Below the pieces are notes generated by a model that was not told the DNA's origin, ran no database searches, and was given only the letters and a program-made list of their open reading frames with translations. Shown here in pieces: positions 1 to 7,964 of a stretch of 39,195 nucleotides of DNA (positions are counted from its first letter, which is position 1; every line of letters starts with the position of its first letter). Both the position numbers and the translations under genes were made by a program. The stretch covers positions 1-39,195 of the forward strand of contig DASUWI010000081.1 of the NCBI GenBank assembly GCA_036378495.1, written 5' to 3'. Origin of the DNA: JAFALX01 sp036378495 (GTDB lineage Bacteria > Chloroflexota > Dormibacteria > Aeolococcales > Aeolococcaceae).

Positions 1-515
1 CCGGTGCGGCGCGCGGCGATGGCGCACGCGCGGCCGTCGTCGAGGCGGACGCCGCTGACGAGCCCGCGCACCTGCGCATCCGACGCCCGCGCCGCCAGCC
101 GCACGGCATAGCGCTTGCACACGCCATGACGAGGGTGGGCGACGCGGTGCGCCAGCTCGCCGTCCGTGGTGAGCAGCAGCAACCCCCGGCTGTCCGCGTC
201 GAGCCGCCCGACCGGCACCAGGCCGGGCACCGCGGGGACCAGGTCCATCACCGTGCGCCGGCCGCCGGGATCGCGTCGCGTCGACACCACCCCGGGTGGC
301 TTGTTGAGCACCAGCGTCTGTGACGCTCCCGGCTGCACCTCGACGCCGTCGACACGCACGCGGTCGCTGGAGGGGCTGACCTGCGACCCCAGTCGGCCGG
401 CCTCGCCGTTCACCGTGACCCGACCGGCGGCGATCAGCGCATCGGCCGCACGGCGCGAGGCGACACCCCGGCGAGCGAGGAAGCGATTCAGCCGCTCCGG
501 CGCCCCGGTGGTCAC
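1..515 (-). CDS. rluB: 23S rRNA pseudouridine synthase, RluB/RsuA family (3' end outside window)
   Basis: Converts a uridine of large-subunit rRNA to pseudouridine. Reading begins at a GTG whose last bases overlap the scpB stop (GTGA). The first 60 or so residues are an S4 RNA-binding domain (RLNRFLARRGVASRRAADAL, then VTVNGE). A linker follows, then the synthase core with LVLNKPPGVVST and the catalytic-aspartate motif GRLDADSRGLLLLTTDGEL near residues 113-131, and later KRYAVRL. The scpA-scpB-rluB order is common in Gram-positive genomes. About 170 codons are visible and the rest lies beyond base 1. RsuA (16S) and RluB (23S) share this architecture; RluB is preferred because of the scpAB context. 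This is a partial gene only because of the window edge. Confidence 0.9.
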   Translation of the reverse strand, partial: MTTGAPERLNRFLARRGVASRRAADALIAAGRVTVNGEAGRLGSQVSPSSDRVRVDGVEVQPGASQTLVLNKPPGVVSTRRDPGGRRTVMDLVPAVPGLVPVGRLDADSRGLLLLTTDGELAHRVAHPRHGVCKRYAVRLAARASDAQVRGLVSGVRLDDGRACAIAARRT

Positions 516-1213
516 CCGTCCTCCGGCGAATGTTCGAGGCCCTGGGGCAGCGTGGCGCCCTCCGGCAGCTCGGGCAGCTCGTCGATGCTCTCCAGGCCCA
601 CGATCTGGAGGAAGCGGAGCGTCGTGCCGAAGAGCCGCGGGTGGCCGGGTGTCTCCTGGCGGCCGATCTCGGCGACCAGCCCGCGGTGCTCCAGGTGCTC
701 GAGCACGGCCTCACAGTTGACGCCGCGGATCGACTCCAGCACGGCACGGGTCACCGGCTGGCGGTAGGCGACGATCGCCAGCGTTTCCATCGCCGCCCGG
801 CTCAGGCGTGACGGGCGCTCCGGATTGAGCGCGCGCTGCACTGCCCAGGCGACCTCGGGGCGCGTGACCAGCTGCAGCTGGTCGCCGTGGCGCTGAAGCA
901 TGAGGCCGCGCCCTCGCAGCTGCGCCGCCAGGACGGTGGCGGCCTCGCCGACCACCCGGGTGCCGCGGCCGATCAGCTCGGCGGCCTCACCCAGCAAGAG
1001 GGGGCGGTTGAGTGCGAAGCAGACGGCCTCCAGCGCCGGGGCGACGTCCTCCGCCTCGGCTCCGGCGGTCTCCGGGGGAACCACCGCCCGCCCGAAGATG
1101 TCGAGCACCACCATCTCGGCCTCGTCGCCGGACACCGCGTCGTCGCCCGGCGCCGGCTCGGGCTCCTGACCCCGTTGCCGGAGCCAGCCGTTGCCGTCGA
1201 ACCCGTCAGCCAT
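512..1213 (-). CDS. scpB: Segregation and condensation protein B
   Basis: Dimeric winged-helix kleisin partner of the SMC-ScpAB condensin, acting on the nucleoid. The 233-residue product has two winged-helix domains. The hallmark segment SRAAMETLAIVAYRQPVTR (about residues 140-158) is followed by IRGVNCEAVLEHLEHRGLV and the wing GRQETPGHPRLFGTT. An acidic N-terminal extension of about 50 residues, rich in E, D and P, precedes the conserved core and looks disordered. The ATG start overlaps the scpA stop by 8 bases, and the stop overlaps the rluB start, so the three are probably translationally coupled. Confidence 0.95.
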   Translation of the reverse strand: MADGFDGNGWLRQRGQEPEPAPGDDAVSGDEAEMVVLDIFGRAVVPPETAGAEAEDVAPALEAVCFALNRPLLLGEAAELIGRGTRVVGEAATVLAAQLRGRGLMLQRHGDQLQLVTRPEVAWAVQRALNPERPSRLSRAAMETLAIVAYRQPVTRAVLESIRGVNCEAVLEHLEHRGLVAEIGRQETPGHPRLFGTTLRFLQIVGLESIDELPELPEGATLPQGLEHSPEDG

Positions 1214-1985
1214 TGGCGGTCACCGTAATCGGGCCGAAGGGCTCCGCCTGGTCGACGCAGGCTTCGTCCCGGCGCAGCAGCTCGAGGAGCGCGAGGAAGC
1301 AGGCCACGGCCTCGAGGCGCGTGGCCACGCCGGCGAACAGCTCCTCGAACCGCAGCGGACCGGCACGGAGGCGCTCGCGCAGGTCGGCCATCTTCTCCTC
1401 CACCGAGAACGTGGCCACGCCGACCGGCAGCGGCTCCGCGGCGCTGAGACGCTCCAAGACGGAGCGAAAAGCGGCGGCGAGCCGCTCCGGTGGGATCCGC
1501 ATCCGTTCCACCGGGATCACCTCGGGTGACACCAGGCCGAGGAAGCTGCGGGCCCCCTCCTCCACGGGACCGCCGAGCAGCGCGTCCGCCGCCGCTTTGA
1601 AGAGCCGGTACTCGGCGAGCCGCCGGCCGGCGTCGCCGCCGTCGATCTCCTCCGCGTCCTCGGCGGCGCCGGCCGTGGCGTCGGGCAGGACAGTGGCCGC
1701 CTTCAGGGCGACCAGGCGCGCTGCCAGGGTCAGGAAGTCGGCGATGTCCTGCAGCTGGGCGCGGCCGGGGTCGGCGTCGAGGAAGCGGCGGAAGCCGTCG
1801 GTGATGGCTGCCACCGACAGCGACGAGAGATCGACGTCACCCCGCTGCGCCTGGCGCACGAGCTCGTCGAGCGGCCCGGTGTACCCGGGGATCGCGACCC
1901 GCACCCGGCCGGCCTCGCCGGGCACGCTCTCGAGCGTCACCGTCGCCGGCACGCGGGCAGAATCGGGTTCGCCGGCGCCGTCCAT
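1206..1985 (-). CDS. scpA: Segregation and condensation protein A (kleisin)
   Basis: Kleisin that bridges the SMC ATPase heads in bacterial condensin. The 259-residue protein shows the family entry motif YTGPLDELVRQAQRGDVDLS (about residues 34-53), here preceded by an unusual N-terminal extension of about 25 residues. It continues with the helical SMC-neck-binding segment LQDIADFLTLAARLVALKA. The C-terminal winged helix carries FEELFAGVATRLEAVACFLA followed by LELLRR. An acidic, low-complexity linker sits mid-protein (DATAGAAEDAEEIDGGD). The ATG at 1985 is three bases from the recN stop, so recN, scpA, scpB and rluB probably form one transcript. Confidence 0.94.
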   Translation of the reverse strand: MDGAGEPDSARVPATVTLESVPGEAGRVRVAIPGYTGPLDELVRQAQRGDVDLSSLSVAAITDGFRRFLDADPGRAQLQDIADFLTLAARLVALKAATVLPDATAGAAEDAEEIDGGDAGRRLAEYRLFKAAADALLGGPVEEGARSFLGLVSPEVIPVERMRIPPERLAAAFRSVLERLSAAEPLPVGVATFSVEEKMADLRERLRAGPLRFEELFAGVATRLEAVACFLALLELLRRDEACVDQAEPFGPITVTANG

Positions 1986-1988
1986 CGC

Positions 1989-3734
1989 TCAGATGGTACG
2001 GAGCGCCGCACCCGGCCGCGAGCGGTCGCTGTGTGAGGCGCGGCCGTCTTCGAGGAGCTCCTCGGCGCGGCGCGTGGCCGCCTCGGTGGCACGACCCGAG
2101 AGCAGGCGTGCGATCTCTGCAACGCGAGCCCCGGCTTCAACGCGGTCCACCCGGGCGACCGCCCCGGCCGAGGTGTCGCGCTTGCTCACCAGCAGGTGGC
2201 CGGTTGCCCGAGCGGCGATCTCGGCGCGGTGCGTGACCGCCAGGACCTGCCGGGCGGCACCGATGCCTGCCAACGCGTCCCCGATCCGCGCCGCCGTCTC
2301 GCCACCGATGCCGGTGTCGACCTCGTCGAGCACGAAGATCGGTGCCCCCTGCTCGACGGCGGCAGCCGACAGCGCCAGCGCCACCCGGGAGAGCTCGCCA
2401 CCCGACGGGCCCTCGTCGAGCGGCACCGGAACGGAGTCGCGACCGGCCCCGAAGCGGAAGTCGACCTCGTCGACGCCTCGCGGGCCGCAGCGGACACCGA
2501 TGCCGTCGCCGGTGTCGACCCCGGCCGGGTCGGGGGCGCGGGTGAGGACGACGCGGAAGCGGGCGTGCGGCAGGCCCAGCGCGCGCAGCTCGGTGGTCAC
2601 CACCTGCTCCAGGCGGCGCGCCGCGGCCGTGCGCGCCGTGCTCAACCGGGCGGCGGCCTCACCGGCCCCGCGCCGCGCTGCCTCGGCAGCTGCCTCGAGG
2701 CGGGCGATGCCCTCGCTGCCGCCGTCGGCGGCGTCGAGCAGCCGGCGTGCGCCCGCGAGGTCGTCCAGCGCCTGCTCGATCGACCCGTGGCGACGGACCA
2801 CGCGGGCGATGACGTCGAGCCGCTCCTCGACCGCCGCCTGCCGCTCCTGCTCGAGCGTCACGCTGTCCGCGTGCCGCTTGGCATCGAGCCCCAGCTCGCG
2901 CAGCTCGTCCACCAGGTGGCCGGCCCGGCCGGCGAGCTCCTGCAGGGCGGGGTCGACCGAGCCGGCATCAGCGGCGGACCCCGTCGCCGCTGCGAGCACG
3001 TCGGCGCCACCGCCGTCGTCGCCGGCTGCCGCCGCCGCCAGGGCCAGGGCGGCCTCGACGATGCGGGCGGCGTGGCGCAGCCGCAGCCGCTCGGTGGCGA
3101 GCTCGGCGTCCTCGCCGGGGCGGAGATCCAGCGGCGCGAGGTCGGACGCGAGGTCGTGGGCGCGCGCCAGCTCGGCGGCGCCACTGCTGGCGGCGCGACG
3201 CGCCCCGGCGAGCGCGTCGTCGGCCTCGCGCCACGCCCGTACCCTGTCGGCCACGGTGGTGCGCAGACGGCCGACGGCGGGGCCGCCGGCACCGTCGAGG
3301 AGGTCACGCTGCCAGCTGCGTTTCAGCAGCCGCTGGCTCGCCCCCTGCGCGGTGACCTCGACCAGGGTCTCCCCCACCTCGCGCAGCACGGCGAGCGAGA
3401 CCATCGCACCGTTGACCCGGCACACCCCCCGCCCGGAGCGCGGGACCTCCCGCACCAGCGTCAGCAGATCGTCCTCCGGAACACCGAGATCGCCCAGGCG
3501 TTCCCCAAGCTGGCCGGGGATATTGTCGAAAACAGCTGCAACTCTGGCGGCGTCTGCGCCAGGCCGGATGGCGTCGGTGTCGGCGCGGCCGCCGAGTGCG
3601 AGCCGCAGTGCCCCGATGCACACCGATTTGCCGGCGCCGCTCTCTCCGGTGAGCACGCTGAAGCCCTCCTCGAGCTCGAGGACCGCCTCACGCACCACGG
3701 CGAGGTTGCTGATGCGCACCTCACGAAGCGTCAT
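1989..3734 (-). CDS. recN: DNA repair protein RecN
   Basis: SMC-like ATPase that acts early in double-strand-break repair. The 581-residue product starts MTLREVRISNLAVV. The Walker A (LTGESGAGKSVCIGALRLAL) lies near residue 27 onward. A long alanine- and arginine-rich coiled coil occupies the middle. The signature GPSGGELSRVALAL and Walker B IFVLDEVDTGIGG lie near the C-terminus, followed by QVLAVTHRAEIAARA. An upstream in-frame ATG would add 13 residues, but the family normally begins only a few residues before the conserved L-x-I-x-N-L-A strand, so 3734 is preferred. It overlaps the nadK 3' end by 14 bases. The order tlyA-nadK-recN is conserved in Gram-positive bacteria. Confidence 0.95.
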   Translation of the reverse strand: MTLREVRISNLAVVREAVLELEEGFSVLTGESGAGKSVCIGALRLALGGRADTDAIRPGADAARVAAVFDNIPGQLGERLGDLGVPEDDLLTLVREVPRSGRGVCRVNGAMVSLAVLREVGETLVEVTAQGASQRLLKRSWQRDLLDGAGGPAVGRLRTTVADRVRAWREADDALAGARRAASSGAAELARAHDLASDLAPLDLRPGEDAELATERLRLRHAARIVEAALALAAAAAGDDGGGADVLAAATGSAADAGSVDPALQELAGRAGHLVDELRELGLDAKRHADSVTLEQERQAAVEERLDVIARVVRRHGSIEQALDDLAGARRLLDAADGGSEGIARLEAAAEAARRGAGEAAARLSTARTAAARRLEQVVTTELRALGLPHARFRVVLTRAPDPAGVDTGDGIGVRCGPRGVDEVDFRFGAGRDSVPVPLDEGPSGGELSRVALALSAAAVEQGAPIFVLDEVDTGIGGETAARIGDALAGIGAARQVLAVTHRAEIAARATGHLLVSKRDTSAGAVARVDRVEAGARVAEIARLLSGRATEAATRRAEELLEDGRASHSDRSRPGAALRTI

Positions 3735-4614
3735 CGAGCGCCCCCGGCCCCGCAGCGTCCCGGCTCTCGGCATCGGCCGCAGCGAAGTCGCGCAGCGGGA
3801 CGCCGTAGCGGAACTTCTGACGCAGCCGCTGCATGAAGGTGGGCGAATCGCCGAAGCGCACCACCTCGAGATCCGGACCGGGGCGCACGCGCACCTCGCC
3901 GGCGCCGGTGAGCTCGCCGAGCTCGACCCCGTCGGCGGCGACGGACACGGTGCCCCGTTCCAGCACGACCCGCACCTCGACGGCGTCGGGCAGCACCACC
4001 GGGCGCGTGATCACCGCGTGCGGCGCCAGCGGAACCACCACGAGCACGCGCAGCCGCGGGTCGACCGGTGGCCCTCCCGCGCTCATGGCATACGCCGTCG
4101 ACCCGGTGGCGGTCGCGACGACGACGCCGTCGGAGTCGAAGAGGCCCAGCAGGTCGCCGTCCACATCGAGGCGGACCCGCGCGAGGTTGACCTCGCGTGT
4201 GCGGGCGACGAGCTCGTTCAGCGCCAGCGCCCGGGCGCTCAACCCATCGCCCAGGGCCTCGACGTCCAGCAGCGAGCGACGCTGGATCCGGAAGTCGTCG
4301 CCCGCGAAGCGGCTGATGGCGGCGGGCAGCTCGTCGATCTCGACCTCGGCGAGGAAGCCGAGCCGGCCCCGGTTCGCGCCCAGCACCGGGATGCTCAGCG
4401 GCGCCGCCAGTCGGGCGCCGTACAGGAAGGTGCCGTCACCGCCCACCGTCACCAGCAGCCGCGTGGTGCCGGCGTGCTCGGCAAGCTGGCTCTCGGGATC
4501 CTCCAGCGCGGTCCACACGCCGTAGCCACAGGCCTGGGCGCGCGCGATGGCCGCCTGCACCGCGGTCTGCTCGCCGGGGTGCAGCAGAAAGCCGATGCTC
4601 TCCGGCGCGCTCAC
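3721..4614 (-). CDS. nadK: NAD kinase (ATP/polyphosphate-NAD kinase)
   Basis: Phosphorylates NAD to NADP in the cytoplasm. Family motifs are clear over 297 residues: VTVGGDGTFLYGARL (GGDGT, about residues 56-70), the NRGRLGFLAE loop, LNELV, and the substrate-binding glycine-rich stretch DSDGVVVATATGSTAYAMSAGGP. The C-terminal beta domain (VSVAADGVELGEL) is intact. The GTG start overlaps the tlyA stop as GTGA. An arginine-rich C-terminal tail follows the conserved fold and overlaps the recN start. Confidence 0.96.
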   Translation of the reverse strand: MSAPESIGFLLHPGEQTAVQAAIARAQACGYGVWTALEDPESQLAEHAGTTRLLVTVGGDGTFLYGARLAAPLSIPVLGANRGRLGFLAEVEIDELPAAISRFAGDDFRIQRRSLLDVEALGDGLSARALALNELVARTREVNLARVRLDVDGDLLGLFDSDGVVVATATGSTAYAMSAGGPPVDPRLRVLVVVPLAPHAVITRPVVLPDAVEVRVVLERGTVSVAADGVELGELTGAGEVRVRPGPDLEVVRFGDSPTFMQRLRQKFRYGVPLRDFAAADAESRDAAGPGALDDAS

Positions 4615-5366
4615 GGTGCGCCTGCCGGCAGACGGAGGTGGACCAGGAGCTCCTGGTTGCCCTTGGCACCGCGGATGGGCGCCGCCAGCGGCGGCCCCGG
4701 CGCCTCGGCCGCGTACTCAGCTGCCATCCATGTCAAGAACTCCGCGGCGGCGCGCGCGCCCAGCGAGTCGTCGCGAACCACACCGCCGCGGCCGACGGCC
4801 TCACGCCCCAGCTCGAACTGTGGTTTGAAGAGCGCCACCACGTCGGCGGGACGCGCCACCAGCGCGGCCACCGCGGGCATGACCAGCCGCAGCGAGATGA
4901 ACGACAGGTCGAGCGTGACCAGGTCGGGCGGCTCTGCGGGAATCTGTTTCAGCAGGCGCAGGTTGGTGCGGTCGAGCACCGTCACCCGCGGGTCTGCGGC
5001 CAGGCGGGCAGCGAGCAGCCCGTGGCCCACGTCGACCGCGTACACGCGTGACGCGCCGCGATGCAGGAGCACGTCGGTGAAGCCTCCGGTGGACGCGCCG
5101 GCGTCGAGGCAGACGCGGCCGGGGCACGCGATGGCAAACGCGTCGAGCGCGGCCTCCAGCTTCAGGCCGCCCCGGCTGGCCCAGGGGTGGTCGCGGCCGA
5201 GGAGGCGAACCCCCGTCTGCGGCGCCACCCGGCGCGCGGCGCTGGTGGCGCGTGCTCCGTCGACCTCCACCAGGCCGGCGGCGATCAGAGCCTGGGCCCG
5301 CTCCCGGCTGGGCGCCAGCGAGCGATGCACCAGCTCCTGGTCCAGCCGTTGCGTGCCTGCGGTCAT
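4611..5366 (-). CDS. tlyA: TlyA family rRNA 2'-O-methyltransferase
   Basis: S-adenosylmethionine-dependent ribose 2'-O-methylation of 16S/23S rRNA; in mycobacteria this modification underlies capreomycin sensitivity. The 251 residues comprise an S4 domain (RLDQELVHRSLAPSRERAQA onward) and a Rossmann FtsJ-like domain. SAM motif I is CLDAGASTGGFTDVLLHRGA. A K-D-K-E catalytic tetrad can be placed at SRGGLKLE, LVTLDLSF, ALFKPQFE and GNQELLVHL. The start is ATG with GGAG four bases upstream. TlyA has also been called a haemolysin, but the methyltransferase motifs are complete here. Confidence 0.94.
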   Translation of the reverse strand: MTAGTQRLDQELVHRSLAPSRERAQALIAAGLVEVDGARATSAARRVAPQTGVRLLGRDHPWASRGGLKLEAALDAFAIACPGRVCLDAGASTGGFTDVLLHRGASRVYAVDVGHGLLAARLAADPRVTVLDRTNLRLLKQIPAEPPDLVTLDLSFISLRLVMPAVAALVARPADVVALFKPQFELGREAVGRGGVVRDDSLGARAAAEFLTWMAAEYAAEAPGPPLAAPIRGAKGNQELLVHLRLPAGAP

Positions 5367-5375
5367 CGTGCTCCG

Positions 5376-5404
5376 ATATTACACAAATCAGTGTAGGCGC
5401 GGCA
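5376..5404 (-). promoter_or_regulatory. Possible tlyA promoter with overlapping inverted repeat
   Basis: The 40-base gap between xseB and tlyA is conspicuously AT-rich for this genome. On the minus strand it holds a -10-like TAATAT (5376-5381), partly overlapped by a perfect 5-bp-arm inverted repeat TACAC-N6-GTGTA (5380-5395). The tlyA ATG lies about 9 bases below the -10. No convincing -35 at 16-18 bases is visible. The repeat could be an operator or an mRNA hairpin. Function is inferred from position only. Confidence 0.3.
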
Positions 5405-5406
5405 GG

Positions 5407-5793
5407 TCAAAACGGGACGTCGTCGGGGTCCAGCGTTTCGCGTTCGCGCCGCGGACGCGCCGCGCCGAACAGCCCGCCGCTCTCCGCAGCCGCGGGCTGC
5501 GCCGCACGGGCGCGGGGCGGCGGCGACGGCTCCGCCTGCTCCGCTCCGCCGATATCCAGCGGCGCCTCGGTGATGCGGCCGTCGGCGCCGACCATCAGCG
5601 CCGTGACGCGGCGTTCCGTGCGGTCGAGCAGCTCCTCGCAGTGCCGCGCCAGCCGCGTGCCACGCTCGTAGGTGGTGATCGCATCCTCCAGGGGGATGCT
5701 GCCTCCCTCCAGCTTGTGGATCAGCGCGTCGAGCTGGGCCAAGGCGGACTCGTAGCTGAGCCCGGAGATGTCGTCGCTGCCGGCGTCTGTCAT
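5407..5793 (-). CDS. xseB: Exodeoxyribonuclease VII small subunit
   Basis: Small helical subunit that coats the XseA rod in the single-strand exonuclease VII complex. The conserved part is the first 70 or so residues: LSYESALAQLDALIHKLEGG then IPLEDAITTYERGTRLARHCEELLDRTERRV. At 128 residues it is longer than the usual 70-90. The extra 50 residues are proline-, alanine- and arginine-rich, presumably disordered, and finish in DPDDVPF, which resembles the C-terminal tip of single-strand-binding protein. It follows xseA by 34 bases. Confidence 0.92.
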   Translation of the reverse strand: MTDAGSDDISGLSYESALAQLDALIHKLEGGSIPLEDAITTYERGTRLARHCEELLDRTERRVTALMVGADGRITEAPLDIGGAEQAEPSPPPRARAAQPAAAESGGLFGAARPRRERETLDPDDVPF

Positions 5794-5827
5794 CGGCCTG
5801 TATCGTACATCCGTTCGTTGCTTGGCG

Positions 5828-7168
5828 TCATCGCTCCGTGCGCACCTCGGCCACGTCGCTCTCGACGATTCCGCGGTGCAGCACCGTGCGCAGCCGGCGG
5901 CCGGGCTGCGTCATCGCAGAGTCGGTGAGGGCGCGTCCCCCGGCATCGAGCGTGATCGAGTAGCCGCGCTCCAGCGTGCGCCGTGGCGACAGCGCCTCCA
6001 GCCGTGCCCTTCGCCCCTCGAGCGCCGGCCTGCGCAGCTCGATGACGCGCCGCGCGGCGCTGCCCAAACGCCGCCGCGCACCGTCCAGGCGGGCACGCTC
6101 GGTGGTGACGCGGTGACGCGGCTGGTGCTCACGCAGCCCGCCGCTCGCCGCATCCAGCGCACGCCGTTTGGCTGCCACCTCCTGCAGCAGCGCGTGGCGG
6201 AGCAGCGCCGCCCGACGGTCGAGGTCCTGGCGCAACCCGGCCACGACCAGCCCGGGAGAGCGGCTCTGCAGGCGGGCGGTCGATGCGCTCAGCGCACTGC
6301 GGCGGCGCTCCAGGCCCTCGCGCACCCGCTGGCCGAGCAGGATGCCGCGCCGACCGAGGTCGGCGCGGAGCGCGAGCACGCTCGGCACCACCACCTCGGC
6401 GGCGGCCGACGGGGTGGCGGCACGACGGTCGGCGGCGAGATCGGCCACTGTGGTGTCGGTCTCGTGGCCGATGCCGGTGACCACCGGCAGCGGCGCGGCG
6501 CGGATGGCGCGCGCCACCTCCTCGCTGTTGAAGGCCATGAGGTCCTCGATCGATCCGCCGCCGCGCACCATGAGCACGACGTCGGCACCGCGCACCGAGC
6601 CGGCGCGATGCAGCGCGCGCACGATCGTCTCCGCGGCGCCCTCGCCCTGCACCGTCGCCGGCGACAGCACCAGGTCCACCCCCGGTGCCCGGCGGGTCAT
6701 CACCGTGTGCACGTCGCGCAGGGCCGCACCGGTGCGCGACGTGACCACCACAACGCGACGCGGGAGCACCGGCAGCGGGCGCTTGGAGCGCTCGTCGAAC
6801 ACACCCTCAGCGGCCAGGCGGCGCTTGAGCTGCTCCACCGCCAGGGCCAGCGCGCCGACGCCGCTGGGCTCCAGGCGGTCGGCGTACAGCTGGTAGCGCC
6901 CACCCTGGGGGTACACCTGCACGGCGCCATGAGCCAGCAGTGTCATGCCGTTCTCGGGTCGGAACGGGATCCGTGCGGCATTGCTGCGCCAGACCACGCA
7001 CCCGAGCGACGCCTCGCGATCCTTGAGCGTGAAGTACACGTGGCCGGCCACGGAGACGGTGAGGTTGCTGATCTCGCCCTCGACGAGCAGATCCTCCAGC
7101 TCGGGCCGCGCCGCGACGGCGTCGCGCACCAGCGCGGTGACCTCGGTGACCGAGTACGCCCGCTCCAT
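5828..7168 (-). CDS. xseA: Exodeoxyribonuclease VII large subunit
   Basis: Catalytic subunit of the bidirectional single-strand exonuclease VII. It starts MERAYSVTEVTALVRDAV, with the ATG sharing its first base with the nusB stop (TGATG); the much longer upstream open frame is nusB antisense-frame read-through and is not used. The 446 residues hold an N-terminal OB fold (LEDLLVEGEISNL, GHVYFTLKD) and the catalytic domain with VVTSRTGAALRDV, LMVRGGGSIEDLMAFNSEEV and VVTGIGHETDTTVADLAADR. A long helical arm follows, and the C-terminal element LERGYSI is present. Confidence 0.96.
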   Translation of the reverse strand: MERAYSVTEVTALVRDAVAARPELEDLLVEGEISNLTVSVAGHVYFTLKDREASLGCVVWRSNAARIPFRPENGMTLLAHGAVQVYPQGGRYQLYADRLEPSGVGALALAVEQLKRRLAAEGVFDERSKRPLPVLPRRVVVVTSRTGAALRDVHTVMTRRAPGVDLVLSPATVQGEGAAETIVRALHRAGSVRGADVVLMVRGGGSIEDLMAFNSEEVARAIRAAPLPVVTGIGHETDTTVADLAADRRAATPSAAAEVVVPSVLALRADLGRRGILLGQRVREGLERRRSALSASTARLQSRSPGLVVAGLRQDLDRRAALLRHALLQEVAAKRRALDAASGGLREHQPRHRVTTERARLDGARRRLGSAARRVIELRRPALEGRRARLEALSPRRTLERGYSITLDAGGRALTDSAMTQPGRRLRTVLHRGIVESDVAEVRTER

Positions 7169-7581
7169 CACACGTGCTGCCGGGCGACGCGTCCGAGCAC
7201 GCCGTTGACGAACGCGGACGCGTCCTCGCCGGCGTACGCCTTGGCCAGCTCCACCGCCTCGTCGATGATCACAGCCACCGGTGCATCGCGCGCCCAGATC
7301 AGCTCGTACGTGCCCAGGCGCAGCACCGCGCGCTCCACCTTGCCCAGGTCCTCGAGGGCCCAGTGGTCGCTCGCCGCGGCGATGGTCGAGTCGATGGAGT
7401 CGGCGTGGTCGATGCAGCCCAGCACCAGCGTGCGCGCAAAGATGAGCATGTCCGCGGCCACGCCCATGTCGGTGGCCTGGTAGCGAAGCGACTCGCCGGC
7501 ATCCTTGTGGGTGCCCTCGAGCTCGAACAGCACACGCAGCGCGAGCTCGCGGCCGCGGTGCCGGCGGCTCGCGCCGGTCAC
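7168..7581 (-). CDS. nusB: Transcription antitermination factor NusB
   Basis: RNA-binding partner of NusE/S10 in rRNA antitermination. It has 137 residues with the standard architecture: SRRHRGRELALRVLFELEG at the N-terminus and the C-terminal helices DLGKVERAVLRLGTYELIW, then IIDEAVELAKAYAGEDASAF and VNGVLGRVAR. The start is GTG overlapping the Asp23-like gene's stop (GTGA). The order efp, Asp23-like gene, nusB, xseA, xseB matches the conserved Gram-positive cluster. Confidence 0.96.
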   Translation of the reverse strand: MTGASRRHRGRELALRVLFELEGTHKDAGESLRYQATDMGVAADMLIFARTLVLGCIDHADSIDSTIAAASDHWALEDLGKVERAVLRLGTYELIWARDAPVAVIIDEAVELAKAYAGEDASAFVNGVLGRVARQHV

Positions 7582-7964
7582 GCGAACACCACCTCGCTGA
7601 TGAAGACGTTGACCTCCGCCACGGAGAGGTCAAGCATGCGGTCGACCGCGTCGACGACGCGTCGCTGCACCTCGCCGCCGATCGACTGCACGTTCACGCC
7701 GGCCTCGACGACGATGTACACGTCAAGCCGCAGCGCGCCCTCGATGAATTCGACGCGCACGCCGCGGTGGGCGTGCGAGCGTCGCGTGATCCGCTCCAGC
7801 GGTTGTGCCCCGGGGTGATACATCGCGTGCACGCCGCCAACCTCGAGCGCGGCCAGCGCAGCGAGCGACGCCACCACCTGGTTGGCCACGCGCGTCGCGC
7901 CAAGCTCCGCGCGACCGTTGTCCGTGCGCTCCAGCTGCAGGCTGCCCGGCGGCGAGCTGTCCAT
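7578..7964 (-). CDS. Asp23/Gls24 family envelope-stress protein
   Basis: The 128-residue protein has the Asp23/Gls24 (YloU-like) fold: RVANQVVASLAALAALEVGG, then VRVEFIEGALRLDVYIVVEA, then QSIGGEVQRRVVDAVDRML and VAEVNVFISEVVF. Proteins of this family are cytoplasmic or membrane-associated and linked to cell-wall stress. Genes of this family between efp/accBC and nusB are a recurrent arrangement. The start could be the ATG at 7964 or the adjacent GTG at 7967; both overlap the efp stop. The biochemical role is not established. Confidence 0.88.
   Translation of the reverse strand: MDSSPPGSLQLERTDNGRAELGATRVANQVVASLAALAALEVGGVHAMYHPGAQPLERITRRSHAHRGVRVEFIEGALRLDVYIVVEAGVNVQSIGGEVQRRVVDAVDRMLDLSVAEVNVFISEVVFA

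Noticed and set aside
1012..5928. A 1638-codon uninterrupted plus-strand frame opposite scpB, scpA, recN, nadK, tlyA and xseB
   Set aside because: It is antisense to six well-recognised genes, is low-complexity in R, S, A and P, and arises from high GC with few stops. No domain is visible.
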